Below, one piece after another: positions 49,474 to 60,895 of a DNA stretch of 64,000 nucleotides. A program made the translations under genes and the position numbers. The stretch is taken from positions 2,604,001 to 2,668,000 of the forward strand of contig JANATF010000003.1 in the NCBI GenBank assembly GCA_029449245.1, given 5' to 3'. Under the pieces are notes generated by a model. It made no database searches and was not told the DNA's origin. It saw only the letters and a list, made by a program, of their open reading frames with translations. The stretch comes from Mortierella alpina (taxonomy: Eukaryota; Mortierellomycota; Mortierellomycetes; Mortierellales; Mortierellaceae). How positions within the stretch are numbered: position 1 is the first letter of the stretch; each line of letters begins with the position of its first letter.

Positions 49474-51866
49474 GAGGCGGAACAATGGCTGTAGCGCCGT
49501 GAGGTGGGGCTGAGGCAGCAGTGTCCTGGACGGCAGGTTCGCCGTGGTGAGAATGGCAGTTAGCCGAGAGCAGTGGAGACGACCAGAAACTGTATTTTGG
49601 CGACGAGTGGGTGGGGGGGGTGGGGGAAAGAGATTCGACGCAGCGGTTGAGAGGAAAAGCGGTGTGTATGCGGGAGCGAGAGAGAGAGAGAGGGTGAAGG
49701 AGAGTGAAGGAGAGTGCAAAAATAACACACAACGAAGAGGTGGGGGATGGGATGCCAAGGATGATTCAGGAGCAAGAGATGGATGGCAGGCACATCAGAG
49801 GATGGAAGCGAGAGAGGAAGAGAGATGAGGAAAACGAGAGCCGAAGCAAATTATATAAAAAATATAAAAACAACAAAAGGGCGGAAAGAGCGACAGCGAA
49901 CAGTGTGCAGGCGATAGCGGCACGGCAGCGCGCTGTTATTGCACGGCCGCAGTGACTCCAACAGCTGGGGCTTGCTCGCCCCAGGCACACGTCAGGCACA
50001 CGCCAGGCACATGCGGGAGGGCGCTGGTTGGGCACACGCAGCCTGCGGCAATGCAATCTATCGCGCGCCTCTTGGCCTGGCAAGTAAATTAAAAGCCGGC
50101 CTGCGTCGACACACGCTCGCATGCAGCTCAAGGGTATACCAACTGCCGCTCGCATGCATCGTCTGGAGACGAGAAACAAACAAGGCGGATAGGGGCCTCT
50201 CTTCCCCCTCCTTCTCGTCCTCCTTCTCGTTTGTTGCTCATCACGCAATCCCATGGCGTCCCATATGGCCTGGGCCTATCTTTGTCATCCACAGCAACGC
50301 CTTCCCAGGCTTATTTTCACTTGGCCCCCGTTGGCGAGTTGCCTGGTTGGTTGGTGCGGGCAAGCGCCAAAAAAAAACAACATTGGGCACGGCACAAACA
50401 ACCAGCGAGGGACGAGAACGGGCACATTTGTGTTTCATGGGGCACACTGTTTGTTTGGTTGCCCATGCAAACATCTCAGCGAAAGAGAGGCGGCAGTAAT
50501 CATGTTCTACTGAAGCTACCAAGAGGCGACCAAAGAAAAATATGAGAGCAACGCAAATGTTCTCATAAAGAGTGACATGTATAGTACTGGTGAATAAAGG
50601 ACGACGGTAACAACATCGAGAGGAGTGAGCAGCGGGCTCTCATATTTTCTCGGAATGACAGACTATCAGAAAGTGCATGTAAACACCAGGACAACCTAGA
50701 AATAGGTGTCAGCATCCGCCTTGAGGCCCCTCGTCCTCGGTAGCCCTCTTGCTCTACATGGACCGTATGTAGATTGAAGCTTTGTCTAGTCTGGGAACAT
50801 AAGCGTCTTGGCCAGCAAACGGGATCCCATCTGATGTAGGTTTAGACAACCTTCACTGTAACATTCTTGCACAAGGGCTCGCGCTTCTCCAATGCGTGAT
50901 TGGTTGTCTGCTTAGATGATCGAACTGAAGACCTATTCTATGAACATGAGATTAGTTTCGTGTTAATAGTCGTTCTGTCCCCCAGTCCTTCTGTCTGTCT
51001 GTGTGTCTCTCTCACTCTATCTGGAGATTGCCTGCTAGCATTTGCATCCATCGACGCGCAGATACCAGGAGGATGTATATTAACAACCATCCAGTGTATG
51101 TAATCGACTGCCAGGTTTCTGACAAATGGGCCAAACTATGACAGCCTGGCCTATGTGGCCTATCAGGTAGGAAGACGTTGCTCCTTCGAAGAGGCAAAGG
51201 GTGTGCCTTTTGGGCTGCGAGACACAGTGTACAACAAGCCGCGCCTGCATGGATGCGCACAAGATCACACTCACCGCTCGCGCCTCCACTTCTCAAGACC
51301 TCTCGCCCTTGTCTGCGTACAGGAATGCACTGGCTGGAAAGGGAAAAAAAATGTATTAAAAAGAGGAGGAGAGCCACGCAGTAAGCACTCTAGCGGGGTT
51401 CTGCTGCAAGGACGCCGTCCTCCTCTCAGATCTGTCGACTGATGGCTCAGCTCGGTCTTCCTCACGATGCATCAAAACAAATAGCATATAATTGCGATCG
51501 CAAAGGCATTAGAGGGTGCAATACGTTTTCTCCAGCAACCTCCTATCATTTCTGTCGTCCCTTGTCCGTTGTTTCTTGTTTCTTCTGATCGCCTGGGAAT
51601 AGAGTGTCAGCAGAAGTGCATCGGCAAGTCAGACATAAAGTGGGGTACTTGTCTGAAACAGCGGAGATTGATAGCCATACTTAGTCTCTTGCACCTGGAA
51701 CATGGAACTGCCAAGCCGCCTACACTGGAGAGCCCTACATGGTGGATGGGTGGGTCAGTGACCAACGAACGTGTTGAGCTCTCATTCAGAAGGCTCATCT
51801 TTCTCAATAACGACACGCTGGGCTGGGGCGGTTACTGCACGCGAATATTCCATTGTGAAAAATAAA

Positions 51867-51884
51867 GCTTGGTCGCGACCAAGC
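51867..51884. repeat. 18-bp perfect palindrome
   Basis: GCTTGGTCGCGACCAAGC reads the same on both strands. It lies in the gene-poor region, away from any start codon; role unknown. Confidence 0.7.
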
Positions 51885-52222
51885 AGGGGAGTTTAAGAGA
51901 CGCACGATGGTTCCAGAAGTACGTGAGCCGTATTCCGGTGGTACGTCTAATCCACATGCTGACCCACGCAGCGATAAAAGAAAAACGTGAGCGAGGCTTC
52001 CTCTACTGTTCTACTGTGGGCTATCATACCCTGATAGTCTATCATACTGTATGCGATCACCTTCTGAACCAAGCGACCGCAGATTTGCAATTGAGTGCAG
52101 CTGAAGCGGAGCTGAGTAGGGTATCCAGATGCAATGCAATGCCATGCAATGCACTATGCGGGTGCGAGTACGGGGCGTGCTTGGTGTGGGAGAATATCGT
52201 CTGCACCCCATAAAAAACTATA

Positions 52223-52240
52223 CCCCCCCCCCCCCCCCCC
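52223..52240. repeat. C18 homopolymer
   Basis: 18 consecutive C (G on the minus strand), able to form a G-quadruplex on the minus strand. Length may be affected by sequencing. Confidence 0.9.
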
Positions 52241-54444
52241 ATACAGCCCAAAGAGCTTTCTCACGGCGGCTTCGTCATTTACCAGCTCGTTCCTTGCCTT
52301 GCTGGCTTTGTTATGGTCTCACCAGGGTACCTCTTGCCAATCCAGTCTCGTACTATTCGAGATGGACAAAACAAGACTGACCTGTGCTCGCTGACAAAGA
52401 TCTTCATTTCAGCCATTCGTGGGAACAACAATGGAGAAGGAGGGAGGGGTCGCCCTCTGTTTAGATGTTGGGAAGAATTACTTTCGGGTCTCGCTGATAA
52501 CTGCTAGTGCTCCCTCCACCTCCTTCTTGGACTTAGTGTTTTTGCAGCAGCTCTTTTCAGAGTGTCCTTCGGAAGATGATCCGGACACGTCAGGACAACA
52601 AACATATGGAGCAAGGCATATGTAATTGTCCTGGACAAAATGACGAGGAGACTGCAAGAGAAATGGATGCTGAGGCGAACGTACAAGTACAGATACTGTA
52701 CAACAGAGAAAGGCGCAAAGGGGACATCTAAACATGACATTGGCCGGAAAGACTAGACGGATAGACAGAGATGATGCATGTGTCCAAATAAGAGAGATAA
52801 ACAAATGAGGACACAAGGTGCCTTGCAGAGGCGCAACAAACCTAACTCGTTCTACCGTGGTGCATTGCACACTCAGTCTCTCTCCCTATGTTCGTGGGTC
52901 GATTGCTTCCCATGAAAGATAGTCTAATGAGAACATTTTCGTGGGAAACACACGACCTTCATGAAATTCTCTCAACTTTACTGTAGCCTGATATTTTTCT
53001 TGCTACTGTACACTGTAGAGCAGGCACGGCGACATTGCACTGACATGACAGCGGGAGTGTAGAGAAACGTTCACGCCCTTATACGCAAAGAGGAAAGGTG
53101 TTTATCCTAATGCTGAGCTGGCTACAATGTTGGCCCTTTGCACGTTTACACCAGAGTGTTCTTGTGCTCTTTCCATACTCTCCCTCCCAGCTGCGCCTAC
53201 TCTGTTTTCTTTTGTGCCTCGCTGCTTTGACCCTTCGCTAATGCACGTAGTTCGTCTGCACAAGTCGATAATCCAACAGCATAGCATAGCAGATGCATCA
53301 GCTTTTCAATTGGGCGCGATAGGAGAATCCGGGGTCGAAGACGCCGACCTGCAGCCTGGGCGTAGCCAAGAATCGACTGCAGGGTGAGACTCTGAACCGA
53401 CGCTTAAAGCCCTTGATTGCGCACCCTCGATCGACTCTGGAGGACGTGGCAAAAGGGCGCAATCTGCATTGGGAGAGGAATGTACAGTATGAGCAGAAGC
53501 TGCTGGAACAGGGCGCTCTGCGCATCGCATCAGCGGTTCGATGATGAGCATCTTGACGTCAACAGATCCGGAAGGCTACCTCCGCAGCCTTGCCATGTCC
53601 TCCTCCACAAGGAGCACGAGACCAGGCGCCGCGCCGACTCTCGATGATGCGAGCGTGCCGTGTTCTCGCCAGCAGTACGCAGGAGGACAGCCGAAGTGGA
53701 GTGAAGCACTGTTGTTTGGTTATAAGAAGCACCGTCCACTCTCGTCCACTGAGCGCAGAGGGCATATCGAAACAACAAGACAAGACGACCAACATTTTCT
53801 TCCACCCCACCTTTCTTTCTTTCTCCTGCTCAGCACTCTCTCTGCGCACCCGCCTTTGCACTCCGTTCTCTCGCCTTGCATTTCAACAGTCAATTCACTT
53901 CTCTTCCTCCTCAGCTGCCTCTGCATTGTCGATCAGCGGCATCGTAACGGTCTCCATTCCTACTGCCACAACCACAGCTCCCTTGTCCACCGCAACTGCA
54001 CCCGGCCCCCCTTTTATCCCGGGACAGCCCTCTCTGCAGCAGCCCCTCTCCTCGGCGCCAGCAGCCTCCGCTTCCCATTCGCGGCCACTCGTCTGCCTTT
54101 GAGGTAAATTGTCACAGGACATCTGCCAGGCCAGACGTCGAGTGTTTCGGCCCATTGGCCTTTTTATTTTCGGGTGTGCTGTCCCCTTTCCTGCGACAGT
54201 ACCACCGCCTCGCTTTTTCTTGACAGTGACCCTCTTTGGTCTTGTGCCAGTCTGCATTCTTTCCTTCTTTCTGCATTGGCGCAATCCAACCTGCCTCCAC
54301 CCTACTTACTGCTCTTGTCTCTGTCTCTCTTGTCTCGAAATAGCACTTCGGCATTCTCCAACAGCCCACGGTTTTCACCACCTCACTCAGCAGTAGCAGC
54401 CGCATAAACCACAACCACATCACAGCCACAACCTGCGCTTCACC

Positions 54445-56697
54445 ATGCCTTCTAGAGTCTCGGTCGAGCTGTCCCCATCCTCTTCAACAAACTCAATGAC
54501 ACCCATCCCTTCCCCCGCCTCCCTCACCACCATCACATCGGCCGCAGCAGCGGTTCCTACAGCAATCAAAAAGTCCCAGCCGCTGGAGGCCATTTCGACC
54601 AGTCCTCCAGGCTCTGGGATGGACGATGCCACGATGGGCCGCCCGCACGCCTCCCCGAGCTCGACTTCTTCGTCCTCGCCCTCGCTCTCGTCGTCGTCGT
54701 CGTCGTCGTCTTCGCCCGTATCATCGACCTTCTCGCTGCCTGCTGCTGTCACTGCCACCTCTGGCTCGACCAAAGGCAAAGGCAAAGGCAAAGCTGTTTA
54801 CAACCACACTGAAATCGACAGGGACAGAGCGCTATTGGCTTGCAGCGAGCCTCCAGCCAATCACAGTGTGTCGACTAAGTTTTGTGCGACCCTCCTGTCC
54901 TCCGATACGTCTCTTCCCACGGCTGCCCAAGGACAACAACAGCAACAACAACAGCAACAAGACGGCGGCGATAGCGAGGATGATGTCAACAGTGGCAAGC
55001 GAAACGGCAAGGGCAAGGGCAAGGGCAAGGACGATGGCACAAGCGCAGCTGCTGTTGACACCACGCCCTCTGATATGTACACCCACAGTTCCGCAGGATC
55101 GTCCAACTCTTCGTCCCTCTCAACATTATCATCTGTCGAAGAGGAAAGCGACGAACAGCTCTCATCGACTTCATCTGTACCTCCAACTGCGTCCAAGAAG
55201 ACCCTTTCTGGCCCTGCCAGCAAGAGCAGGGTCACTCGAACCATCTCGAGTCTTGGCGAGGGTTCATCCCAGGGTTCCAGCTCAGGGTCCTCGACATCGC
55301 ACCCTCGTGTTATATCAAACACGCATGCTGGCAGCAGTGCGTCCGGGTCAAAGCCCGCTCTAACCCGCGCAGCAACAGGCCCTGCTTCGTTTCATCACCC
55401 CAGTTTGACATCACGAGCATCCTCGTCTGCGATCCCACAGGTGCCAACTCGCCCTGACTCAGCGATGAACGACAAGGAGCTGAACACCTCGCAGGACCTG
55501 AGACTTCTAAGCTACGATGCCATTCCAGAGGACTTTGACTTTGGCGACTTGCCCTTCTACGACACGGATCCAATGACCGGCATCATCTATGGCGACCCAC
55601 ATGCGATCACCCGCCCTTATCTCGTCCCTGAGATGTACTATGACCACTACCGTGTGAATCACGACAGCGAAGACCCACGCAGGACCAACATCTTCAACAA
55701 GCACGGGACATTACTTTATTATCACCCGGGTCGACATATTGGTCAGGAACAGGATTCTTTGCGGTCCCAGCTCCATAATCAACCCATGTGGACTATGGCG
55801 GGCAGGTCATCCACATGGGGCACACTGACAGCGACAGAAATGGCGACCAAGCGACAGATCAAAATTGTTCAAGAGATCAACAAGAAAAAGGCCGCAGCCG
55901 CCACTGCAGCCGCAGGTGCAGAGTCGACGGAACCACTCTCGCGGTTTGTTTTCCGATGGAAAGAGGATGATTTTGTGGTGGAGTACCGTAAGGTGAAGGA
56001 CCAATATCGAATCACCTGTTCTCAGATGTGTGGAGGCAGGTCCAAGTGGAAACCACCTCAGGCCAACCCTACACAGACCATGTTCCATGGCATTGGAATG
56101 GAGGGGCCTGGAAACCCTTACGCCGCCCAGACCATCGGCACGCCTTCTCCGTTTGATGCGTCACGGTACTTGCAGCTCATTTCCGAGTACCGACTCAATT
56201 CGGGTCCCGTCCACAAACGAGGCGACTTTGAGCTTTATAACCCAGACACATTCCCGGCCGAGTTTAGGAGTTTCCTAGTTCTTTTGTCGATCGTCATCCT
56301 TGATGTGGTGAGGCCTGTGGACGACAAGCAGTTTCATAAGGAATTCCCGCAAGCGGCGACAAAGTCCTTCAAGGTCGCTGGCGTGGGTGGACTTCGGGCG
56401 CAGGCAGGCGCGCTCGCGCCTGCTGGTGGTCATATGGGCCAGATGGCCATTGTGGGTCAGGTGGGCTCGGCCTCAGCCTCGGTCTTGCACACCAGTCGTA
56501 CGATGACGCCAAGTCGCAGCAGCCCGATTTCGATCGTCACCAGCAAGAGCGCCGTTTCTGCGGATGAGGGTGGTTCGCCGCCTTCTTCGACTTCATTCAC
56601 GAATGCCGCACCCCTCTCGACGACTGTGACGGGTGCAAAGACCGCGCCCGTTGGGTCGGGCAAGAAATCGAGATGGGCCATCATCTTCAAGAAATAA
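54445..56697 (+). CDS. Unrecognised 750-residue protein, Ser-rich with one folded domain
   Basis: Intronless frame from ATG 54445. Residues 1-340 are Ser/Thr/Ala low complexity with Lys-Gly repeats (TKGKGKGKA, GKGKGKGKDDG) and a Q9 run. A compact region follows at about 350-640: DFGDLPFYDTDPMTGIIYGD, YYDHYRVNHDSEDPRR, FVFRWKEDDFVVEYRKVKDQ, ASRYLQLISEYRL, and a hydrophobic segment FRSFLVLLSIVILDV. The pattern of a strand-rich FxWKxxxFVxEY segment followed by a hydrophobic helix recalls tubby/LURP-like fungal domains, a weak resemblance from memory. The tail is low complexity and ends SRWAIIFKK. No function assigned. Confidence 0.75.
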   Translation: MPSRVSVELSPSSSTNSMTPIPSPASLTTITSAAAAVPTAIKKSQPLEAISTSPPGSGMDDATMGRPHASPSSTSSSSPSLSSSSSSSSSPVSSTFSLPAAVTATSGSTKGKGKGKAVYNHTEIDRDRALLACSEPPANHSVSTKFCATLLSSDTSLPTAAQGQQQQQQQQQDGGDSEDDVNSGKRNGKGKGKGKDDGTSAAAVDTTPSDMYTHSSAGSSNSSSLSTLSSVEEESDEQLSSTSSVPPTASKKTLSGPASKSRVTRTISSLGEGSSQGSSSGSSTSHPRVISNTHAGSSASGSKPALTRAATGPASFHHPSLTSRASSSAIPQVPTRPDSAMNDKELNTSQDLRLLSYDAIPEDFDFGDLPFYDTDPMTGIIYGDPHAITRPYLVPEMYYDHYRVNHDSEDPRRTNIFNKHGTLLYYHPGRHIGQEQDSLRSQLHNQPMWTMAGRSSTWGTLTATEMATKRQIKIVQEINKKKAAAATAAAGAESTEPLSRFVFRWKEDDFVVEYRKVKDQYRITCSQMCGGRSKWKPPQANPTQTMFHGIGMEGPGNPYAAQTIGTPSPFDASRYLQLISEYRLNSGPVHKRGDFELYNPDTFPAEFRSFLVLLSIVILDVVRPVDDKQFHKEFPQAATKSFKVAGVGGLRAQAGALAPAGGHMGQMAIVGQVGSASASVLHTSRTMTPSRSSPISIVTSKSAVSADEGGSPPSSTSFTNAAPLSTTVTGAKTAPVGSGKKSRWAIIFKK

Positions 56698-57012
56698 CTA
56701 GGCCTTTGCGGATTAGAAAGATGAAATGATATACCCTGTTGCTTTTTTCCATGAAATGAAAAAGAACCACACCCGCAAAAAAGAAAGAGAAAAGAAGAAG
56801 GCGCGTAGATTGAGATGGACCCAGCCGACACTGATAATTGCATGGTACGTGAAATGGCGTACGGAGTCGGTTCAAAAGATAGAACATAAATACCCCCAAC
56901 TGCTCAGGTGGCCAAAATGAAGGCGTGCTATTACTCCCGCGTTCATTTGTATTGCAAAGAAATCTTGGGATCGCTCTCTCTCTCTCTCTCTCTCTCTCTT
57001 GCCGGGAGGAGA
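56698..57012. other. Convergent 3' region with a CT repeat
   Basis: 3' sequences of two converging genes; a CT dinucleotide run occupies about 56974-57000. No gene seen. Confidence 0.5.
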
Positions 57013-57661
57013 TCAAATCTGCTTTGTTCTTGCCTCCCATTCAATCCAGCTTCCTGGGTAGTGGCGCACTTGGGTGTACCCAAGTTCTCTAGCTTGATTG
57101 AATGCTAACCTGGATCGTCTTCCTGATCTGCAGTAGAAGATCGCTTCCTCATCCTTGGCGAACCTCTTGAACCCTATGTTGCATATTGTGAAGAGTCATA
57201 CCGTCAGCAATGTGAAAATCGCTCCTCCCTCTTCACTCTGTTCCACCTTCTCTTTTTCTTTTTCTTTTTTTTGTTGGGGGGGGAGGGGAGGTGATGTGTG
57301 TTTACGCCAAATATATAAAAAAAACACTCACCGTATTCACGCGCAAACTCTTGATCCGATAATGACACAAGGGCGTTTTGGAGACTGGCAAGTGGGATGG
57401 CGTGGGCCGTCGGTATGATTCCGAGTGCGACCTCGGCCGGTTCCCGAACGTCGATCAACGGTACTTTCTATTATCCGCAGCAAAAAAAAGTTAAGCCAAT
57501 GCAAGACTATCAGAGTGCTCTTCTTCTGTGATAGCTGGCGGCCGTTTTACCCTGTTTGGCTGACGGGTTAAGGCTTCGATTTCCTCGAATGTGGCCTCTT
57601 CCGGTTTGTCACCCTCGTACGGCGTTGGGACTCCAGATGCTGCGTGCTGTGCGGTCGCCAT
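57013..57661 (-). CDS. Small rhodanese-domain sulfurtransferase
   Basis: Exons on the minus strand are 57661-57551, 57467-57332 and 57173-57013 (135 residues), a single rhodanese domain. Signatures: VPLIDVREPAEVALGIIPTA (start of the fold), AIPLASLQNAL, then the active-site loop YCRSGRRS with the catalytic cysteine that carries persulfide, and LGYTQVRHYPGSWIEW at the end. Members move sulfur from thiosulfate to acceptors such as cyanide or glutathione; yeast Rdl1/Rdl2 are similar in size. I saw no clear presequence, so location is open. The last exon contains a GT that could look like a donor, but reading through it preserves the fold. Confidence 0.92.
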
Positions 57662-57994
57662 TGTCTGACTACGGTTCAGAAAAGAAGAAAAGGAGGAGGA
57701 GGAGGAGGAGGAGGAGGTGGTGGTGTGGGGGTCAGTGTGAAAGAAAAAATGAAAAGGAACGCAAGGTAATGCTGTGTCAGGAATGTTTTAATGGCCTGAC
57801 CAGCGCTACGCAGACCAATGAACAAAATAAAGAGGGAATGCAGGAAGGTTAAGATCTATTGCGCCATATCACCTCGGAAGAAACCCATGGCCTGATAGAC
57901 ACCATTCACAGCGTGGACGCGCCATACTTCTCTATTCATTTTATTCCTTGAGGGCACTGGTTGCAGACCAAAGACGCCCCCCCACACCCACGCT
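57662..57994. other. Intergenic region between the F-box and rhodanese genes
   Basis: 333 bases; a GGA-repeat (about 57693-57717) followed by GGT repeats lies just upstream of the rhodanese start. No gene seen. Confidence 0.4.
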
Positions 57995-60895
57995 CTATGA
58001 AACTGAGGTCCTTCGCTTGCTTCCAAAAAACTTCAACTTGAGATTCGATAGCGACTTGCGCCTCCCTTGTCTGCCCTCTGTGCCCCTCACTGGCTCGCCT
58101 TCGAAACTAACGTCCCTCGACGAACACCTTTGTCGCCTAAGCGACCTCAGGAACGGAGCGACCACATCGGTGGCCCGCGACCACGATGAAGACTGCATCG
58201 GTGCCTGTAAATAATTCCGAGTCCATGCCGAGTATTGATGCTGCTGCTGGTGCTCCTGGTAGGGACGTGGATGGTGAAGATGCTGGCGACCCACCGAACC
58301 CGAGTACTGGATCGAAAGTGTTCTCCGGCGGGACATTGGATGCTGGATACGGCGCAAGATCTCGACTGAGGACGCAAGAACGTAGCTGTTTTCGTTCTGT
58401 CTTTCACGAATGATCAACTTCACACTCGGAAACCGCTCTTTGAAGGCGAGGACGGGCTCGGATGATGACGGGCAGGGTTTACAGTGTTGGGGATGTTCCT
58501 CAAGACATCGACGATGGACCTGCAGGACGCGAAGGGTCTCTTGGGCTTGCTCTACCAAACGCACCACGGGATTGCAGAGATGCATGGGCGAGCACCCACT
58601 CGGATCGTCGTCCTGGCTCTCGTCTGTACAGCTCGATGAATAGATCCGACAATCGACCAAGTTCAAGTGCGTCAGCCCCGAGATTTGACGGGCGATCTGA
58701 TCCATATCACGGTCTGTGAGAATCCAAGAGCCTTCGAGATCCAATACATCAAGTCGAAATTTTGAGAGTGCGGGTGCATCCATCTGCTCCTGATCCAGAG
58801 GCACCATGAACCGCCGCAAGACGTGGGCGAGATCAATATTCACGAAACTGGAGCTGGTGTAGGACTTGATGGTCAGTGCAAATTGTCGAAGGGTCGGACA
58901 CAGCTCGAGCAGAGAAGGGACATTAAACATCAAAGCCAGATGCCCATGCAGTCGCAAAGTGGTCAGATGTGGCGTGGTATAGCCAGAAAGCGAGGTGCTC
59001 CAGTCCATGAGCCGGAGGGTCTCCTGCTCAGAAAGAAAGCCATCCAAATTGGCAGACAGCTCAATGAATTCCAAAGATTTTCCAGTGTGCAGAATGGCGT
59101 CTCGAATTGCAGGCAAGACATTGGGGACGCTGCCCGTCAACGACAGCTCGTTAAGCAAAGCACCGTCAAGAGAAGGTCCCGCAGTGCTCGAGTAGATGCT
59201 GTCCTGGCGAAGCAGAGCGGCGTCAAATGCATGTATATCCAGAGTCTTTAGCCTAGAGCATTTCCTCAGAAACAGGGGTCCGTTTAACGAATGTATCCTT
59301 GTGCGAGGGTGAAACTTTAGCGTTGTGAGGTGTTGGGTAGGGATCAAATCCAATGCCTGTTGACTGACAACGCCCCACGACCATCGAGACAGGTCCAAGA
59401 CCTCAAGCTGGCCTCGTAGCTCCTGCACAATTCCCATAATGTCAATGGCGGTCGACTCGTCCGGATTTTGAGCCAGGAGGTAATATTGCGAGTGAAAATC
59501 TGCAGGAACAGCCTCCATCGGCACGCCGTACGCGTTGAACACGCCACTGATTGTGTCTGCCGCGTCTGCGAAATGAACTCCTTGTGGATCCTCGACTTGC
59601 AGTGCTGCGCCGTCTCCTGTCATCTCATTCAACCCGTCACCACCGCCGCCGAGGCCATTGTCAGCCTGACCCTGAGGACCAAAGTGGACTACTCCAGGCT
59701 GGATGGGCTCTGAGTGCACCACATTTCGATTCCGTTGACGTCGGCGGCTAGAGACCTTATCTCCTGGACCCTCGAAGGACAGCTCTCTTAGAACACCAGG
59801 ATACCTCGCGACATGACAGCGAACAAACCATCGGATCGCCCTCAACACTTTTGGTTTGAGGGATGCATGAAGGCCAGATATGTTCAGACGAGCGAGCTGT
59901 GAAAGAGGAGCGCCAGTTAGAACGCCCACGCCGTTCTTTCTTTTGATCGGCGTCGATGGTGCCAATGCCGGTGATTCTGAGTGTGGCGTCGAGTCGAGCA
60001 CATGCTCCATAAGGTCCCGCTGAAGGCGCGCAAAGGTGGCGACCGAGATGGAGAGTGTTGTCACATGCGGGGCCGTGGATCGAAACAGGACACGCTCTAT
60101 AAAAGTCCTCTCGGTCGTTTGCAGAGAGCAGCCTTTCAGAGCACCGACCTGAGACTTCTCCCATCCCGAGTGCTTGTCTCCAGCGTTGGCGAACGGGGTC
60201 GAGAAGAGGGTTTGGATCGAGGATGTGAGAAATCGGTCGAGGTCGAGATGTTGTACATAGTCGAGATAGTTGACTGTGTGGAATCCATGCGTGTTTGTCG
60301 TGTTTGTCGTGTTGGTAGTGGTGGTGTGGTCCCGCGGGAGCACAAGGGCCGTCAGCAGCTTCTCCAGTCGCGCAGGAATTCTTTCCAGCAGCAGGGGTTG
60401 CGATGGTGGTTGCGATGACGGGTGTGCAGCAAGTGAAAGCGAACCATTCTCTGCCTCTGCGGACTGAGAGCCGCGTGCATGTGCGAGTGGGGGTCGATGC
60501 CATTTCCTGCCGTACCTTTCCTTTGGTACCGTTGAGCTTGCGTCTGCTGATGGCGACAGCGACAACAAAGGCGGCCCTCGCTGCACCTTCCCCCTGGCCA
60601 GCTGTGCTTGAACGGTATCCGTACAGCTGAGGTGGAGCAGCAGCAGCTTTGCATGCCGTACTTCGCGCAAGTGCCGGCTCCAGCTTTCGGTATCCCAGTC
60701 CAGTTGAAACTCGTCGCCAAAGACGAACCGAAAAGGCTCTCGGTAGAGGTACGGGGTGGCCATGCGGAAGAGGGTCGAGTTGACCTGCATGAGGGTGGAG
60801 AGGACACGGTGGTCCTGTGCAGCATGCGAGACGATGCGCTCCAGGCACTCTGGAGGCATGGAGGGTGCGACTGGCAGGGTATATGGGCAGGACAT
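57995..60895 (-). CDS. F-box protein with leucine-rich repeat-like region
   Basis: Single exon, 966 residues from ATG 60895; the longer reading starts with GTG. Residues 17-60 (MPPECLERIVSHAAQDHRVL, then VNSTLFRMATPYLYREPFRF) form an F-box, the Skp1-binding part of an SCF ubiquitin ligase adaptor. The rest contains irregular leucine-rich segments (QLARLNISGLHA, LEVLDLSRWSWG, LKTLDIHAFDAALL, LTTLRLHGHLAL, LTHLNLVDCRIY), the likely substrate-binding surface. The tail is basic and Ser/Gln/His-rich. Substrate unknown. Such large intronless F-box proteins are, as I remember, abundant in Mortierella-type fungi. Confidence 0.85.
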   Translation of the reverse strand: MSCPYTLPVAPSMPPECLERIVSHAAQDHRVLSTLMQVNSTLFRMATPYLYREPFRFVFGDEFQLDWDTESWSRHLREVRHAKLLLLHLSCTDTVQAQLARGKVQRGPPLLSLSPSADASSTVPKERYGRKWHRPPLAHARGSQSAEAENGSLSLAAHPSSQPPSQPLLLERIPARLEKLLTALVLPRDHTTTTNTTNTTNTHGFHTVNYLDYVQHLDLDRFLTSSIQTLFSTPFANAGDKHSGWEKSQVGALKGCSLQTTERTFIERVLFRSTAPHVTTLSISVATFARLQRDLMEHVLDSTPHSESPALAPSTPIKRKNGVGVLTGAPLSQLARLNISGLHASLKPKVLRAIRWFVRCHVARYPGVLRELSFEGPGDKVSSRRRQRNRNVVHSEPIQPGVVHFGPQGQADNGLGGGGDGLNEMTGDGAALQVEDPQGVHFADAADTISGVFNAYGVPMEAVPADFHSQYYLLAQNPDESTAIDIMGIVQELRGQLEVLDLSRWSWGVVSQQALDLIPTQHLTTLKFHPRTRIHSLNGPLFLRKCSRLKTLDIHAFDAALLRQDSIYSSTAGPSLDGALLNELSLTGSVPNVLPAIRDAILHTGKSLEFIELSANLDGFLSEQETLRLMDWSTSLSGYTTPHLTTLRLHGHLALMFNVPSLLELCPTLRQFALTIKSYTSSSFVNIDLAHVLRRFMVPLDQEQMDAPALSKFRLDVLDLEGSWILTDRDMDQIARQISGLTHLNLVDCRIYSSSCTDESQDDDPSGCSPMHLCNPVVRLVEQAQETLRVLQVHRRCLEEHPQHCKPCPSSSEPVLAFKERFPSVKLIIRERQNENSYVLASSVEILRRIQHPMSRRRTLSIQYSGSVGRQHLHHPRPYQEHQQQHQYSAWTRNYLQAPMQSSSWSRATDVVAPFLRSLRRQRCSSRDVSFEGEPVRGTEGRQGRRKSLSNLKLKFFGSKRRTSVS

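Larger units (their letters stand above)
49474..54444. other. 5-kb gene-poor stretch
   Basis: No convincing coding gene on either strand. The ends are CT-rich promoter-like sequences of the two divergent flanking genes (49474-49900 for the membrane protein; 53750-54440 for the next gene). The middle (50550-53100) is unique-looking and A/T-richer, with an 18-bp palindrome and a C18 run. It could hold a non-coding RNA. Confidence 0.45.

Noticed and set aside
49474-49758. Upstream extension of the membrane protein to residue 881
   Set aside because: It begins with TTG and adds a C/T-rich leader translation; the ATG at 49473 places a proper signal peptide at the start.
57066-57110. Apparent short intron in the last rhodanese exon
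   Set aside because: Reading through gives the conserved end of the rhodanese fold (LGYTQVRHYPGSW) in frame.
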